A stretch of DNA of 64,000 nt, taken from the NCBI GenBank assembly GCA_029260265.1, contig JAJDDO010000024.1:745458-809457 (forward strand). Reading direction: 5' to 3'. This DNA is from Phycisphaerales bacterium. GTDB lineage: Bacteria > Planctomycetota > Phycisphaerae > Phycisphaerales > UBA1924. Below the pieces are notes generated by a model, which saw only the letters and a program-made list of their open reading frames with translations, did not search any database and was not told the DNA's origin. Made by a program: the position numbers and the translations under genes. Of this stretch, positions 7,673-16,728 are shown in pieces; position 1 is the stretch's first letter, and each line of letters begins with the position of its first letter.

Positions 7673-10600
7673 GCGAGCTTGTCCAACGCGGCTTTCGTCG
7701 CGTCGCGGTCCTTCACCAGCTCGGCGAGTTGATCGCGGGTCTGCTGGACCAAATGCGCCGGGGCCTTGTCGGTGTAACCCGGGTTCGACAGACGCCCCTC
7801 GATGCCCTTGATGGATTTATCGAGCCCGGCGAGTTCTTTTTCGAGCCGGTCACGCTCGACCGATGCGTCGACCGCGTCGGCGAGATCGGAAACATGGTGC
7901 TCGGCGGCTTCGAAGGTGAACGCGGCGGCGTTACCGATCGGGGCAGCGGTCGAGATTTCTTTGACACCCGCATTGGTCTCGATCAGGGGCGACCATCGCG
8001 CGACATCGTCGGCGACCGAACCGGAGGCATGCAGCACGATCTTCCGCTTGGGAAGCACCTTGTTGTGCGCACGGACCTCGCGGATCGTGGTGACGAGCGA
8101 CCGCATCCGGTCGAACGCTTCCTCGGCGACTTCATCGCGAAGCTCGTCGATCGGCTCGGGCCAACCGGATTGGCAGAGAGTATCCGTCGAGGTGGTCTTG
8201 GCAAAGTTGAACCCGGCGATCTCGCGCATCGGGATGGTGTCGAGCCGTTCGAAGATCGTCTCGGTGATGAACGGCGTGACCGGGTGCATCAGACGCAGGA
8301 TCGAATCGAGAACAATCCTCAGCACCGCCCGCTGACGATCGTCAGCGTCGACGGTGGGCTTGATCGATTCGAGGTACCAGTCGCAGAAGTCCCGCCAGAG
8401 CAGGTCGTAGATCGCGTCGGCGTAGTCCTTGAACTGGTACCTGCGCATCGCGGTGTTGACCTTGTTGGTCGCTTCAACGACGCGCGAGAGCATCCACCGG
8501 TCGCACAGGCTGAGCTCTTGCGGGTCGATCGGCATGCCGGGCTCGATCGGGTTCTTCTCGAGCATCGAGATGGCGAACTTGGAGGCATTCCAGAGCTTGT
8601 TGCACAGGTTGCGACCGAGGTCGAACTTGGGCGAGGTGTTCTTGCCGGTGGCTGCATCGTGCTCGACGGGCATGCGGACATCTTGGGTCTGCGTGGTCAT
8701 CTGGCAGAGGGTGAATCGCATCGCGTCGGCGCCGTGAGAGTCGATGATGTCGAGCGGGTCGACGCCGTTGCCCAGGGACTTGGACATCTTGCGTCCCTCG
8801 CCGTCCTGGATCATCGCGTGGATGAAAACATCCTTGAAGGGGGCGGGGCCGGGTTGATCTTCAGTAGAACGGGCTTCCAGCCCGTTGCTTTGGTTCTGAG
8901 ATGATATTGAGGAAGATGAAGAAACGGGCTGGAAGCCCGTTCTACCGGGGGAGTCTAAGAAGTACCGGTTGAACATCGCCATCCGCGAGACCCACAGCGT
9001 GATGATCTCGCGTGCGGTGGTGAGGACAGAGGTCGGGTTGAACGCTGCGAGCATGGACTCGAAGTCTTTGATGCCCGAGGATTCCTTGGCCGCATCGGCG
9101 TCGGGCCACCCCATCGTCGAGAGCGGCCAGAGCGCAGAGGAGAACCAAGTGTCGAGGACATCGGGGTCCCTGACGAAGCCGTCATTTTCGAGATCTGAAA
9201 TCACATTCTCGCCGACTGCTGCTGGGCTTAAGCAAACAAATTCAGTCTCGCCGTCATCTTGAATTGCTATTAGATCTTCCCAGAATGGCTCTTGTTTCCA
9301 TTTCACAAGTGCAGAATCCCCGGTAGCGTTAGATCGAATTTTTGGTTTACTCCACACCGGAATCCGATGCCCCCACCAGAGCTGGCGGGAGATGCACCAG
9401 TCGCGGAGGTTATCGTGCCAGGATTCGTAGGTTTTCGCGTAGCGCGATGGGTAGAACGACATGGTGCCGTCGGTACTCTCCCCGGTAGAACGGGCTTCCA
9501 GCCCGTTTCTTGATTGATTCGCTTCTTTCCGTGTCCACTCATATTCACTTGGCTGATCACACAATCCCCCCTTCACGGGATTGTTGAGCATGTAGTTCCA
9601 TTTCTCGCGGAACTCATCTTCATCCCGGACGATGCGATCAAAGTATTCGGCCTGCCAGAATGATCCAGAGTCGTTCCTGCTCCGATTGATCTCGTTGGCG
9701 GTGTAGCTCTTGATGCTGTGGATGATGTCTTGGAGCGGGTACCACTCGTCAGCGCCGATTTTGTTTGGCGTGATGAGGATGTGGACATGATCGGGCATGA
9801 CGGTCACAAGATGGACTGTTGCTCGCTCATTATTGAAATGGAAGCATGAATCGAGGACGAGCGAGCGTTCGTGCTCACTCATGTGTCCTTCTTTGATGCG
9901 GAAGGTAACGAAGTATGTGGAGCCTCCGAGTTGCCAGTGGGGGAGGTTTCGTGTGTGGATGGAGAGTTGGTTTGGGGTGGGGGAAGAGGGAGGGGAAACG
10001 GGCTGGAAGCCCGTTCTACCGGGAGAAGAGGGGGTGGATTCGGGCCAGGTTTCTAAGGAGGATTCTGTGCGTTGGTTTGGAACGAGGGCGCGCTGGGCGT
10101 TGCCTCGGAGTCTGTCGTCGGTGACCTTGCAGTACCATTGGTCGCTCAGGTACGGCTCGATCGCGGCGTGGGAGCGGTAGGAGTGCCCAACGGAGTGGGT
10201 ATGGGGCACGATCTTTTCGAGCAGCGATCCCTCCGTGCCTTCGGCGACTGTGCGGGCGTCGAACTCTTTGATGACGAGTTTGCGGGCGTCCTCGCGTGAC
10301 TTGCCGACGAAGATGTGCCCGTCGCCGATGTCCTCCCACCCGTGCTGGTCAGAGATGGACGCATCGGGAGCCATGATGTTGATGGCTTCGAGGTTGTGAC
10401 GCTGACCGATCATCCAGTCATTTGGATCGTGGGCCGGGGTGACCTTGAGGAACCCGGTGGACATCTCTGCCTTGGCGTCGCCCTCTTCGCCGCCGTACTT
10501 GACGGGCAGGACGACATAATCATCCTCGATGATGGGGATGACGCGCCCGATGACGGGCAGCTCGCAGAGGAACCCGCGGACCGCGGTGGCGCGGGGGTCC

Positions 10601-11466
10601 TTTGGATTCACCGCGACGGCGGTGTCGCCCATGTAGGTCTCGGGGCGGGTGGTGGCGACGGTGACCCAGGCTTGTTCATCCTCGGGGTGCTTTTCAGCGC
10701 CGGGGTACCCGCGCCGGGCGAGCTCGGACCAGGTGACCGGGTTGTGGTTGCCGGGCTCGGTCTCGTGGACGAGCGGGTAGCGGAGGTAGTAGAAGTTGCC
10801 CTGCACTTCTTCCATCTCGACCTCGTCGTCGGCGAGTGCGGTCTGGGTGACGGGGTCCCAGTTGACGAGGCGCTTGCCGCGCTCGATGAGCCCGTCTTTG
10901 AAGAGCTGGAAGAATGCTTCGCGGACAGCGCGGGCGCAGATGTCGTCCATGGTGAAGCGTTGGCGTTCGTAGTCGCACGAGCAGCCCATTTTTTTGAGCT
11001 GGTCGGTGATGCGTGCTTCGTATTCGTCTTTGAAGTCGAGGACGAGTTGGGTGAACTGTTCGCGGCCACTTCTTCCTTCAGCATCGAGCTCGCCGGCGAG
11101 TTCGCGTTTTTTGTAGTCGGCGATCCCGGGTTTGCCGGCTTCTTTGAGCTTTTTGTCGACCATGGTCTGGGTGGCGATGCCGGCATGGTCGGTGCCGGGC
11201 ATCCAGAGGGTCTCATAGCCCTTCATCCTGTGCGCACGGATGAGGATGTCCTGGATGGAGTTGTTGAGCGCGTGCCCGAGGTGGAGGGCGGCGGTGACAT
11301 TGGGCGGGGGGATGAGGATGGAGTAGGGTTGGGCGCTGCCATCGAGGACGCGGGCGGGATCGGCATGGAAAGCACCCGAGTCGAGCCATTTTTCCCAGAT
11401 GCGGGGTTCGTGATCGGCGGCGGTGTAGGCCTTGCTCATCGGGGTTTGGGTCGATTCGGTCGTCAT
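7669..11466 (-). CDS. valS: Valyl-tRNA synthetase carrying an in-frame RAYT insertion and an in-frame REP doublet
   Basis: ValRS blocks PPPNVTAALHLGHALNN, RDWCISRQLWWGHRIPVW, GRKMSKSLGNGVDP and C-terminal coiled coil; 1278-aa ORF interrupted twice by GRTGFQPV...NGLEARST segments. Confidence 0.95.
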   Translation of the reverse strand: MTTESTQTPMSKAYTAADHEPRIWEKWLDSGAFHADPARVLDGSAQPYSILIPPPNVTAALHLGHALNNSIQDILIRAHRMKGYETLWMPGTDHAGIATQTMVDKKLKEAGKPGIADYKKRELAGELDAEGRSGREQFTQLVLDFKDEYEARITDQLKKMGCSCDYERQRFTMDDICARAVREAFFQLFKDGLIERGKRLVNWDPVTQTALADDEVEMEEVQGNFYYLRYPLVHETEPGNHNPVTWSELARRGYPGAEKHPEDEQAWVTVATTRPETYMGDTAVAVNPKDPRATAVRGFLCELPVIGRVIPIIEDDYVVLPVKYGGEEGDAKAEMSTGFLKVTPAHDPNDWMIGQRHNLEAINIMAPDASISDQHGWEDIGDGHIFVGKSREDARKLVIKEFDARTVAEGTEGSLLEKIVPHTHSVGHSYRSHAAIEPYLSDQWYCKVTDDRLRGNAQRALVPNQRTESSLETWPESTPSSPGRTGFQPVSPPSSPTPNQLSIHTRNLPHWQLGGSTYFVTFRIKEGHMSEHERSLVLDSCFHFNNERATVHLVTVMPDHVHILITPNKIGADEWYPLQDIIHSIKSYTANEINRSRNDSGSFWQAEYFDRIVRDEDEFREKWNYMLNNPVKGGLCDQPSEYEWTRKEANQSRNGLEARSTGESTDGTMSFYPSRYAKTYESWHDNLRDWCISRQLWWGHRIPVWSKPKIRSNATGDSALVKWKQEPFWEDLIAIQDDGETEFVCLSPAAVGENVISDLENDGFVRDPDVLDTWFSSALWPLSTMGWPDADAAKESSGIKDFESMLAAFNPTSVLTTAREIITLWVSRMAMFNRYFLDSPGRTGFQPVSSSSSISSQNQSNGLEARSTEDQPGPAPFKDVFIHAMIQDGEGRKMSKSLGNGVDPLDIIDSHGADAMRFTLCQMTTQTQDVRMPVEHDAATGKNTSPKFDLGRNLCNKLWNASKFAISMLEKNPIEPGMPIDPQELSLCDRWMLSRVVEATNKVNTAMRRYQFKDYADAIYDLLWRDFCDWYLESIKPTVDADDRQRAVLRIVLDSILRLMHPVTPFITETIFERLDTIPMREIAGFNFAKTTSTDTLCQSGWPEPIDELRDEVAEEAFDRMRSLVTTIREVRAHNKVLPKRKIVLHASGSVADDVARWSPLIETNAGVKEISTAAPIGNAAAFTFEAAEHHVSDLADAVDASVERDRLEKELAGLDKSIKGIEGRLSNPGYTDKAPAHLVQQTRDQLAELVKDRDATKAALDKLA
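8864..8945. repeat. REP doublet (REPIN-like) inserted in frame within valS
   Basis: gtagaacgggcttccagcccgtt (8864-8886) and its exact reverse complement aacgggctggaagcccgttctac (8923-8945), 36-nt spacer. Confidence 0.93.
9484..10020 (-). mobile_element. REP-flanked RAYT element inserted within valS
   Basis: 23-bp REP arms at 9485-9507 and 9997-10019 in inverted orientation around a Y1/HUH transposase domain; 537 bp = 179 codons, in frame with valS. Confidence 0.92.
9509..9957 (-). CDS. REP-associated tyrosine transposase (RAYT, IS200/Y1-like) domain, translated only as part of the valS ORF
   Basis: HTRNLPHWQLGGSTYFVTFR; HUH motif HVHILI at 9772-9789; FWQAEYFDRIVRDEDEF; Tyr codon at 9592-9594 in NYMLNNPVKGGL. 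Confidence 0.9.
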
Positions 11467-11546
11467 TTGGTTGATCCTTGCACGGGGTGCGTGAAATCGG
11501 GGCAATTCGTGGCTTTGGAGTGTACGCGGGGTCGATATCCTTGTGC

Positions 11547-12599
11547 ATGGATAGATCTACATTCCGACAGAACAAGATCGGTGTTTTCTCTGCTCGTTCG
11601 GGATCGGCGAGGGCTGCGGGGGTGGGGCTCGCGGCGGTCGCGGTGTTGGGCGTTGCGATCGCGGGGTACGCGATTTACACGCTCGCGCAGCCGAAGCAGG
11701 CAGAGCCGATCGTCGAGGATCCGGGTGAGAGCGGGATCGCGCCGACGCAGACGATCGAGGGCGTGCTCGCGAGTGTGCAATCGTTTGTGCGTGATAAGGA
11801 ATACACAAGGGCGCAGGCGGTGCTCGAATCGGCGGTGCTTCAGTTCCCGGGCGATCAGGATCTTCGCGTGGCGATGGGGGATCTGATGATGCTCGACGGG
11901 CAGAACGCGGCGGCGTATGACCAGTATGTTGCGGCGATCGAGATCGGACCAACAAACGGGGATATGGAGTTCACCGCAGGGACCCTTGCCAACACGATTG
12001 GGAATCGAACGCTCGCGGTGCAGCATTACAAGCAGGCGGTGAAGATGGATCCGACGCGCCCGGATTACATGACCTACTTGGCGGTGCTCCAGATGAACCT
12101 GAATCAGCTCGATGATGCCAAAGCGAATCTGGCTCTGGCGTCGCAGCTTGCGCCCGATGATGCGCAGATCTGGGCGATCCGGGCGAGCCTGGCGTTGCGT
12201 GAGAACACCTTGGGGATCGCGCAGCTGCATATAGATCGGGCACGCGAGTTGGAGCCCCGCGAGCCAAAGTGGATCCTCTCGGAAGCGAAGATCCGAAAAC
12301 GGGGCGGCGAGGTGGATGTGGCGATCAACCTGTTGACGGGATTACCCGAGGAGATGCTCTCAACGGATGAGACACTCGGGCTTCTTGCGGAGTGCTATGG
12401 GCTGGTCGGGCGGCCCGGTGATGCGGCATCGAGGTACATTGATGCGGCGCAGGCGGATGAAAAGAACGCGGGATTGGCGTTTGAAGCCGCGCTCTGGTTG
12501 GAGCGGGCGGGCGACAGGGAGAACGCGCTCAAATGGGGTCGGCGTGCGCGTGATCTCGGGCATCCACGCGCGGGAGAATGGACCGAATCGCTGCCCTGA
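11547..12599 (+). CDS. TPR-repeat protein with N-terminal TM
   Basis: TM segment followed by TPR-like repeats (AAYDQYVAAIEIGP, AVQHYKQAVKMDPTRPDY). Confidence 0.8.
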   Translation: MDRSTFRQNKIGVFSARSGSARAAGVGLAAVAVLGVAIAGYAIYTLAQPKQAEPIVEDPGESGIAPTQTIEGVLASVQSFVRDKEYTRAQAVLESAVLQFPGDQDLRVAMGDLMMLDGQNAAAYDQYVAAIEIGPTNGDMEFTAGTLANTIGNRTLAVQHYKQAVKMDPTRPDYMTYLAVLQMNLNQLDDAKANLALASQLAPDDAQIWAIRASLALRENTLGIAQLHIDRARELEPREPKWILSEAKIRKRGGEVDVAINLLTGLPEEMLSTDETLGLLAECYGLVGRPGDAASRYIDAAQADEKNAGLAFEAALWLERAGDRENALKWGRRARDLGHPRAGEWTESLP

Positions 12600-12616
12600 T
12601 GCGAACTCGATACGGA

Positions 12617-12913
12617 TTAGCTGACCAGACCGTCTTCATCCTCATTCTCTTCGTCGCTCTCATCGTACTCGATGATCGAATCGCTCATTCGGTTGGCGGA
12701 CTCTGCCCACGGATCGACCGGGTCGGGCTCTGGTGCCCGAGACTCGATCTGGCGTGCGCTGCGGGTCCGGCGGAGGACAATGATGAGCAGCATCGAGAAC
12801 ACCAAGATGAGCCCGAGGATCGAGAGCATGGCGAGCAGGGACCATCCCTCGCGGGCGGCGATGTCTCGCTCGGGCGATTGGGTGATCTGGATGATGGGGA
12901 TCGGCAGGTTCAT
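12617..12913 (-). CDS. Small single-TM protein with acidic tail
   Basis: ORF with GWSLLAMLSILGLILVFSMLLIIVL and acidic C-terminus. Confidence 0.55.
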   Translation of the reverse strand: MNLPIPIIQITQSPERDIAAREGWSLLAMLSILGLILVFSMLLIIVLRRTRSARQIESRAPEPDPVDPWAESANRMSDSIIEYDESDEENEDEDGLVS

Positions 12914-12976
12914 CAGGGGATGATACGGGCGAAAGCGTCGGATGGATGCTACAGTTGTGCCCGAACTGGAGGACCG

Positions 12977-14087
12977 ATGCATCTTGAAGCACACCAGAAT
13001 GTGATTAACGACTTAGAGGCGCGGATTGTAACGATCCGTGACTCTCTTTGACTACGACAACAAGATAAACCGGCTCAAGGAGCTCGAAGAACGGATGGGG
13101 GCGATGGATTTCTGGGATAACCAGGAGGCTGCCCAAGAAACCGTCGGCGAGCTCAAACGGATCAAGGTCCAGATCTCGCCGATCAAGCAGGCATCGGAAG
13201 ATTTCGAGGATGCCAAGCTGGCGTACGAGATGTCACGCGAAGAGGGCGACACCGATCTGCTCAAAGAGGCTGACGGGCAGCTCTACAAGATGCTCGCGCG
13301 GATGGACAAGATCGAGATCCAGTCGCTGTTGAGCGGCAAGCATGACACGCGGGATTGCTTCTTTACGATCTCCGCGGGCGATGGCGGTACTGAGGCGAAT
13401 GATTGGTGCGAGATGCTTTTTCGCATGTACCTGTATTTCTTCGAGAACCAGGGATGGAAGATCGAGGAGGTCGAGAAATCGCACGGGTCCGAGGTCGGGC
13501 TTGATTCGGTGACGCTGCATGTGCAGGGTGACTTCGCGTTTGGGTATCTCTCTTGCGAGCGTGGGACGCATCGGCTTGCGCGGGTATCGCCGTTCAACTC
13601 GCAGGGAAAACGCCAAACAAGCTTTGCGACCGTTGAGGTGGTGCCCGAGTTCGAGGAACGCGATGTGGTGATCCCGGATGCTGATCTCGAGATCCAGGCG
13701 TTCGCGCGTTCGAGCGGCCCGGGCGGGCAGAATGTGAACAAGGTTGCTTCCGCGGTCCGTCTTGTGCATAAGCCCACGGGGATCATGATCCTTGCGTCCA
13801 CGCATCGTGAGCAGCAGCAGAATCGTCGGCAGGCGATGACGATCTTGATGGCCAAGCTCGAGCAGCTCGAGGAAGATCGGCGGGCGGCGGAGATCGCCGA
13901 AGCGGCGGGGGGCAAGCTCGAGCATCGCGGGTGGGGCGCGCAGATCCGCAGCTATGTGCTCTACGACAATCGTGTGAAAGACCACCGGACGAGTGTTGAA
14001 GGCAACCCGACCAATGTGCTCGACCGAGGCGAGCTCGAGCCATTTATTGACGCAGAGTTGAAGCGCCGGCGTGCAGAACGGGGATGA
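12977..14087 (+). CDS. prfB: Peptide chain release factor 2, +1 programmed frameshift (12977-13048 joined to 13050-14087)
   Basis: GGQ motif RSSGPGGQNVNKV; 24-codon leader ORF ends CTT TGA C at 13046-13052 and continues in the +1 frame as DYDNKINRLKELEERM. Confidence 0.94.
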
Positions 14088-14126
14088 TCAGCTTTGGTTG
14101 GTTGGTAAAATTTCTTGGAATCATCG

Positions 14127-14423
14127 ATGAGTGTTGAGCACGACAGGGTGATTGCCAAGGCGCGGGGTGAAAGGTCATTCATTTGTCTGCGTTGTCGGTA
14201 CGAGCTTGACGGGGTGCCGATGAATGATGCCCACGGCGTTGTGTGCCCTGAGTGCGGGTACGAGATGCGGTTTCATGTACAGGTTCGGCTCGAATCCAAT
14301 GACCAGGTGTATCAGCAGTCGGTCAAGAAAACGCTGAACCGGATGGACCGTGTGCTCACGAGGCTTGCGTTTGGGCTGGTTGCCGTTGCGGTCGTGGTGG
14401 TGCTGGTGATGATCTTTTTCTAG
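14127..14423 (+). CDS. Zinc-ribbon, C-terminal TM protein
   Basis: ICLRCRYEL...VCPECGYEM plus C-terminal hydrophobic helix. Confidence 0.6.
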   Translation: MSVEHDRVIAKARGERSFICLRCRYELDGVPMNDAHGVVCPECGYEMRFHVQVRLESNDQVYQQSVKKTLNRMDRVLTRLAFGLVAVAVVVVLVMIFF

Positions 14424-14424
14424 T

Positions 14425-14763
14425 TTAGAATGATCCGGATATTGGTGGATCGAGATCGTCGTCGCGATTTCTGTTTTCATCGATGCCGCGTGCGAGGGCA
14501 GCGATCAGGATTGCACCGAAGCAGAGGATCGGAAGAATCGCGGGCATGCGAACACCATATCGCGGGAGAACGATGTAGAACACGATGCCAAGAACTAGCA
14601 CCAGGGCGAAAGCGACGAACAGCCTACGGGCGAGCTTTTTACCTTCGGTGTTCTGCTCATCCTCTCTGCGTAGGCGTTCGCGTGCGTCCTCGATGAGCAT
14701 CGAGTGGTCGTCGTCGGGAGCGCCGGGGCCGATGAGCGGCTGGTTGTGGTCGTCGGAGGTCAT
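14425..14763 (-). CDS. Hypothetical protein with two TM helices
   Basis: ORF adjacent to the next gene on the same strand; hydrophobic segments. Confidence 0.5.
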   Translation of the reverse strand: MTSDDHNQPLIGPGAPDDDHSMLIEDARERLRREDEQNTEGKKLARRLFVAFALVLVLGIVFYIVLPRYGVRMPAILPILCFGAILIAALARGIDENRNRDDDLDPPISGSF

Positions 14764-14766
14764 GGT

Positions 14767-15354
14767 TCAGAGCTCGAGTTGGATGTCGTCGTTCTGGATC
14801 ACTTTCCGGAGGATGACGAAGAAGATGATGGCGATCCCGCTCAAGAATGGGACGGTTGCGCCGATCCACCAGGGGAGCACCTTGTTGAAATGGAAACTGA
14901 ACATATCCGTGTGGTGATGGAAGATGCCGAAGTCTTCTGTGTGATCAGCAGAAACCGTGATGGTGCATTCAAGGGATTCGGGCGCGTTGAACGAAGCGAT
15001 GGTTCGGTAGCTGTGACCCATTGTGGTCTGCCACCCGTTCATTTCAGTCGTATCGATCGCGGCTCCATCAGATTCGATTGTAAGCTCAAGCGAGGGGAGG
15101 GGATCGCTTGTGTCTTCGACCTTCAGCATCACAATAAACCGTGTGTTGTGGTCTGGCAGGGTGACGGTGGTTGGAGAGTTCGCGTCGAACTCGGTGATCG
15201 GAAAAACCGCGTCCTTGAAGAGGTGGCTGAAGAACTGGGCACTCGGGTACGCGGCGATGGCGAGCCCGAGAACACAAAGGAGAAGTGCGGCGATGATGAG
15301 CCTTGGTGTCGTGAATCGTCTCGATCGTGCGATTGAATCGGTCATTGCTTGCAT
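14767..15354 (-). CDS. Hypothetical membrane protein
   Basis: N- and C-terminal TM segments flanking an extracytoplasmic region. Confidence 0.5.
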   Translation of the reverse strand: MQAMTDSIARSRRFTTPRLIIAALLLCVLGLAIAAYPSAQFFSHLFKDAVFPITEFDANSPTTVTLPDHNTRFIVMLKVEDTSDPLPSLELTIESDGAAIDTTEMNGWQTTMGHSYRTIASFNAPESLECTITVSADHTEDFGIFHHHTDMFSFHFNKVLPWWIGATVPFLSGIAIIFFVILRKVIQNDDIQLEL

Positions 15355-15367
15355 TTGTCGATTGAGA

Positions 15368-16678
15368 TTAGACGAGCAACGCGGCGGGTGATTCGAGGAG
15401 TTGCTTGACGGAGTTGAGGTACGCTGCGGCCATGGTGCCGTCGATGATGCGATGGTCCGACGAGATGGTCATGGACATCTCGCTGCCGATGATGAGTTCG
15501 GCGTCGCCATTCTCGTCGTATTCGACAAAGGGCTTATCGATGGCCTTGCCGACCGCGAGGATGGCGGCGTTTGGCGGGTTGATGATCGCGGTAAAATGAT
15601 CTACGCCGAACATGCCCAGATTGCTAATGGTGAAGGTCGAGCCGGAGAGTTCCTGCGGGCTGAGCCCCTTGTCGCGGGCTTTGGAGGCGAGTCGTTTGGT
15701 CTCGGCGGAGATCTGACGAAGCCCTGATTGATCTGCATGATTGATTGTTGCTACGACGAGCCCGCCGCCCTTTTCGGGGGGGAGCGACACCGCGACACCG
15801 ATGTTGACCTGGGCGTGAAGGTCGATCGCGGGGCCTTGCGGGTTCCATGATGAGTTGATGAATGGGTGTTGGTGCATCGCCAGGGCGCATGCGCGGACGA
15901 GGAAATCGTTGACGGAGAGCTTGACGCCTTGGGGGGCGAGCTGCTCGTTGAGTTCGGTTCGCAGGGCGTTGAGTGCATCCATGCGTGCGCTGATGGTGAC
16001 CTGATAATGCGGGATGGTGGTCTTGGATTCGACCAGGCGTTTGGCGATGACCGAACGCATGGTGTTGAGGGGCACGGTCTTTGATTCGAGCGTTGCACCC
16101 GGCACGGGCATAGGCAATGGGGCGGGCGCGGATGCAGGAGCAGGTGACGCGGCGGTCGCCGGGCTGGGTGCTGTCGAGGTGCCGATGGCGTTCTCGACAT
16201 CTTTCTTGGTGATGCGCCCGGAGGGGCCGGTGCCGACGATGGTGGCGAGGTTGATGTTGTTCTCGGCAGCGATCTTTCGAGCAAGCGGGGAGACAAACAC
16301 ACGATCACCTGTTGTTGATTCCGCGGGCGGCTCGGCGACGGCGGTGGCGGAGGGTGCGTTGAGCTCGGAGCCGTTCTGCTGTGCGGTTGCTGGAGCGGGC
16401 GAGGCGGACATGCTCTTGGCAGCGTCCTCAACCGATTCGCCGTCCTCGGCGAGCACGATGATCGGGAGCCCGACAGCGATGGATTGGCCTTCGTCCACCG
16501 CGAGCGCAGCAACGGTGCCGTCGTCGAAAGATTCGAGTTCCATGGTGGCCTTGTCGGTCTCGATGTCGGCGATGACATCGCCGGCGGAGACGGCGTCGCC
16601 GGTATTGACATGCCATTTGACGACGGTGCCTTGTTCCATGGTGTCAGACAGGCGGGGCATGGTGATGCTGATGGGCAT
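15368..16678 (-). CDS. pdhC: Pyruvate dehydrogenase E2 (dihydrolipoamide acetyltransferase)
   Basis: Lipoyl motif IETDKATMELESFDDG, E3-binding VSPLARKIAAENNINL, catalytic SSDHRIIDG. Confidence 0.95.
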   Translation of the reverse strand: MPISITMPRLSDTMEQGTVVKWHVNTGDAVSAGDVIADIETDKATMELESFDDGTVAALAVDEGQSIAVGLPIIVLAEDGESVEDAAKSMSASPAPATAQQNGSELNAPSATAVAEPPAESTTGDRVFVSPLARKIAAENNINLATIVGTGPSGRITKKDVENAIGTSTAPSPATAASPAPASAPAPLPMPVPGATLESKTVPLNTMRSVIAKRLVESKTTIPHYQVTISARMDALNALRTELNEQLAPQGVKLSVNDFLVRACALAMHQHPFINSSWNPQGPAIDLHAQVNIGVAVSLPPEKGGGLVVATINHADQSGLRQISAETKRLASKARDKGLSPQELSGSTFTISNLGMFGVDHFTAIINPPNAAILAVGKAIDKPFVEYDENGDAELIIGSEMSMTISSDHRIIDGTMAAAYLNSVKQLLESPAALLV

Positions 16679-16728
16679 GGGGTGAATCCTTCAATCAGTC
16701 GGTGCAGCAGATCAACAAAGAGAAACTA

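Noticed and set aside
9484-10020. Intein in valS
   Set aside because: No N-terminal Cys/Ser block or C-terminal HN-C/S/T junction; the segment is a RAYT bounded by REP arms.
10315-11886. 523-aa plus-strand ORF opposite valS
   Set aside because: Low-complexity V/D/G/E-rich antisense shadow of a high-GC gene; ValRS on the other strand is unambiguous. The same applies to 7729-8904, 16702-17871, 18207-19109, 24898-26112 and 26124-26909.
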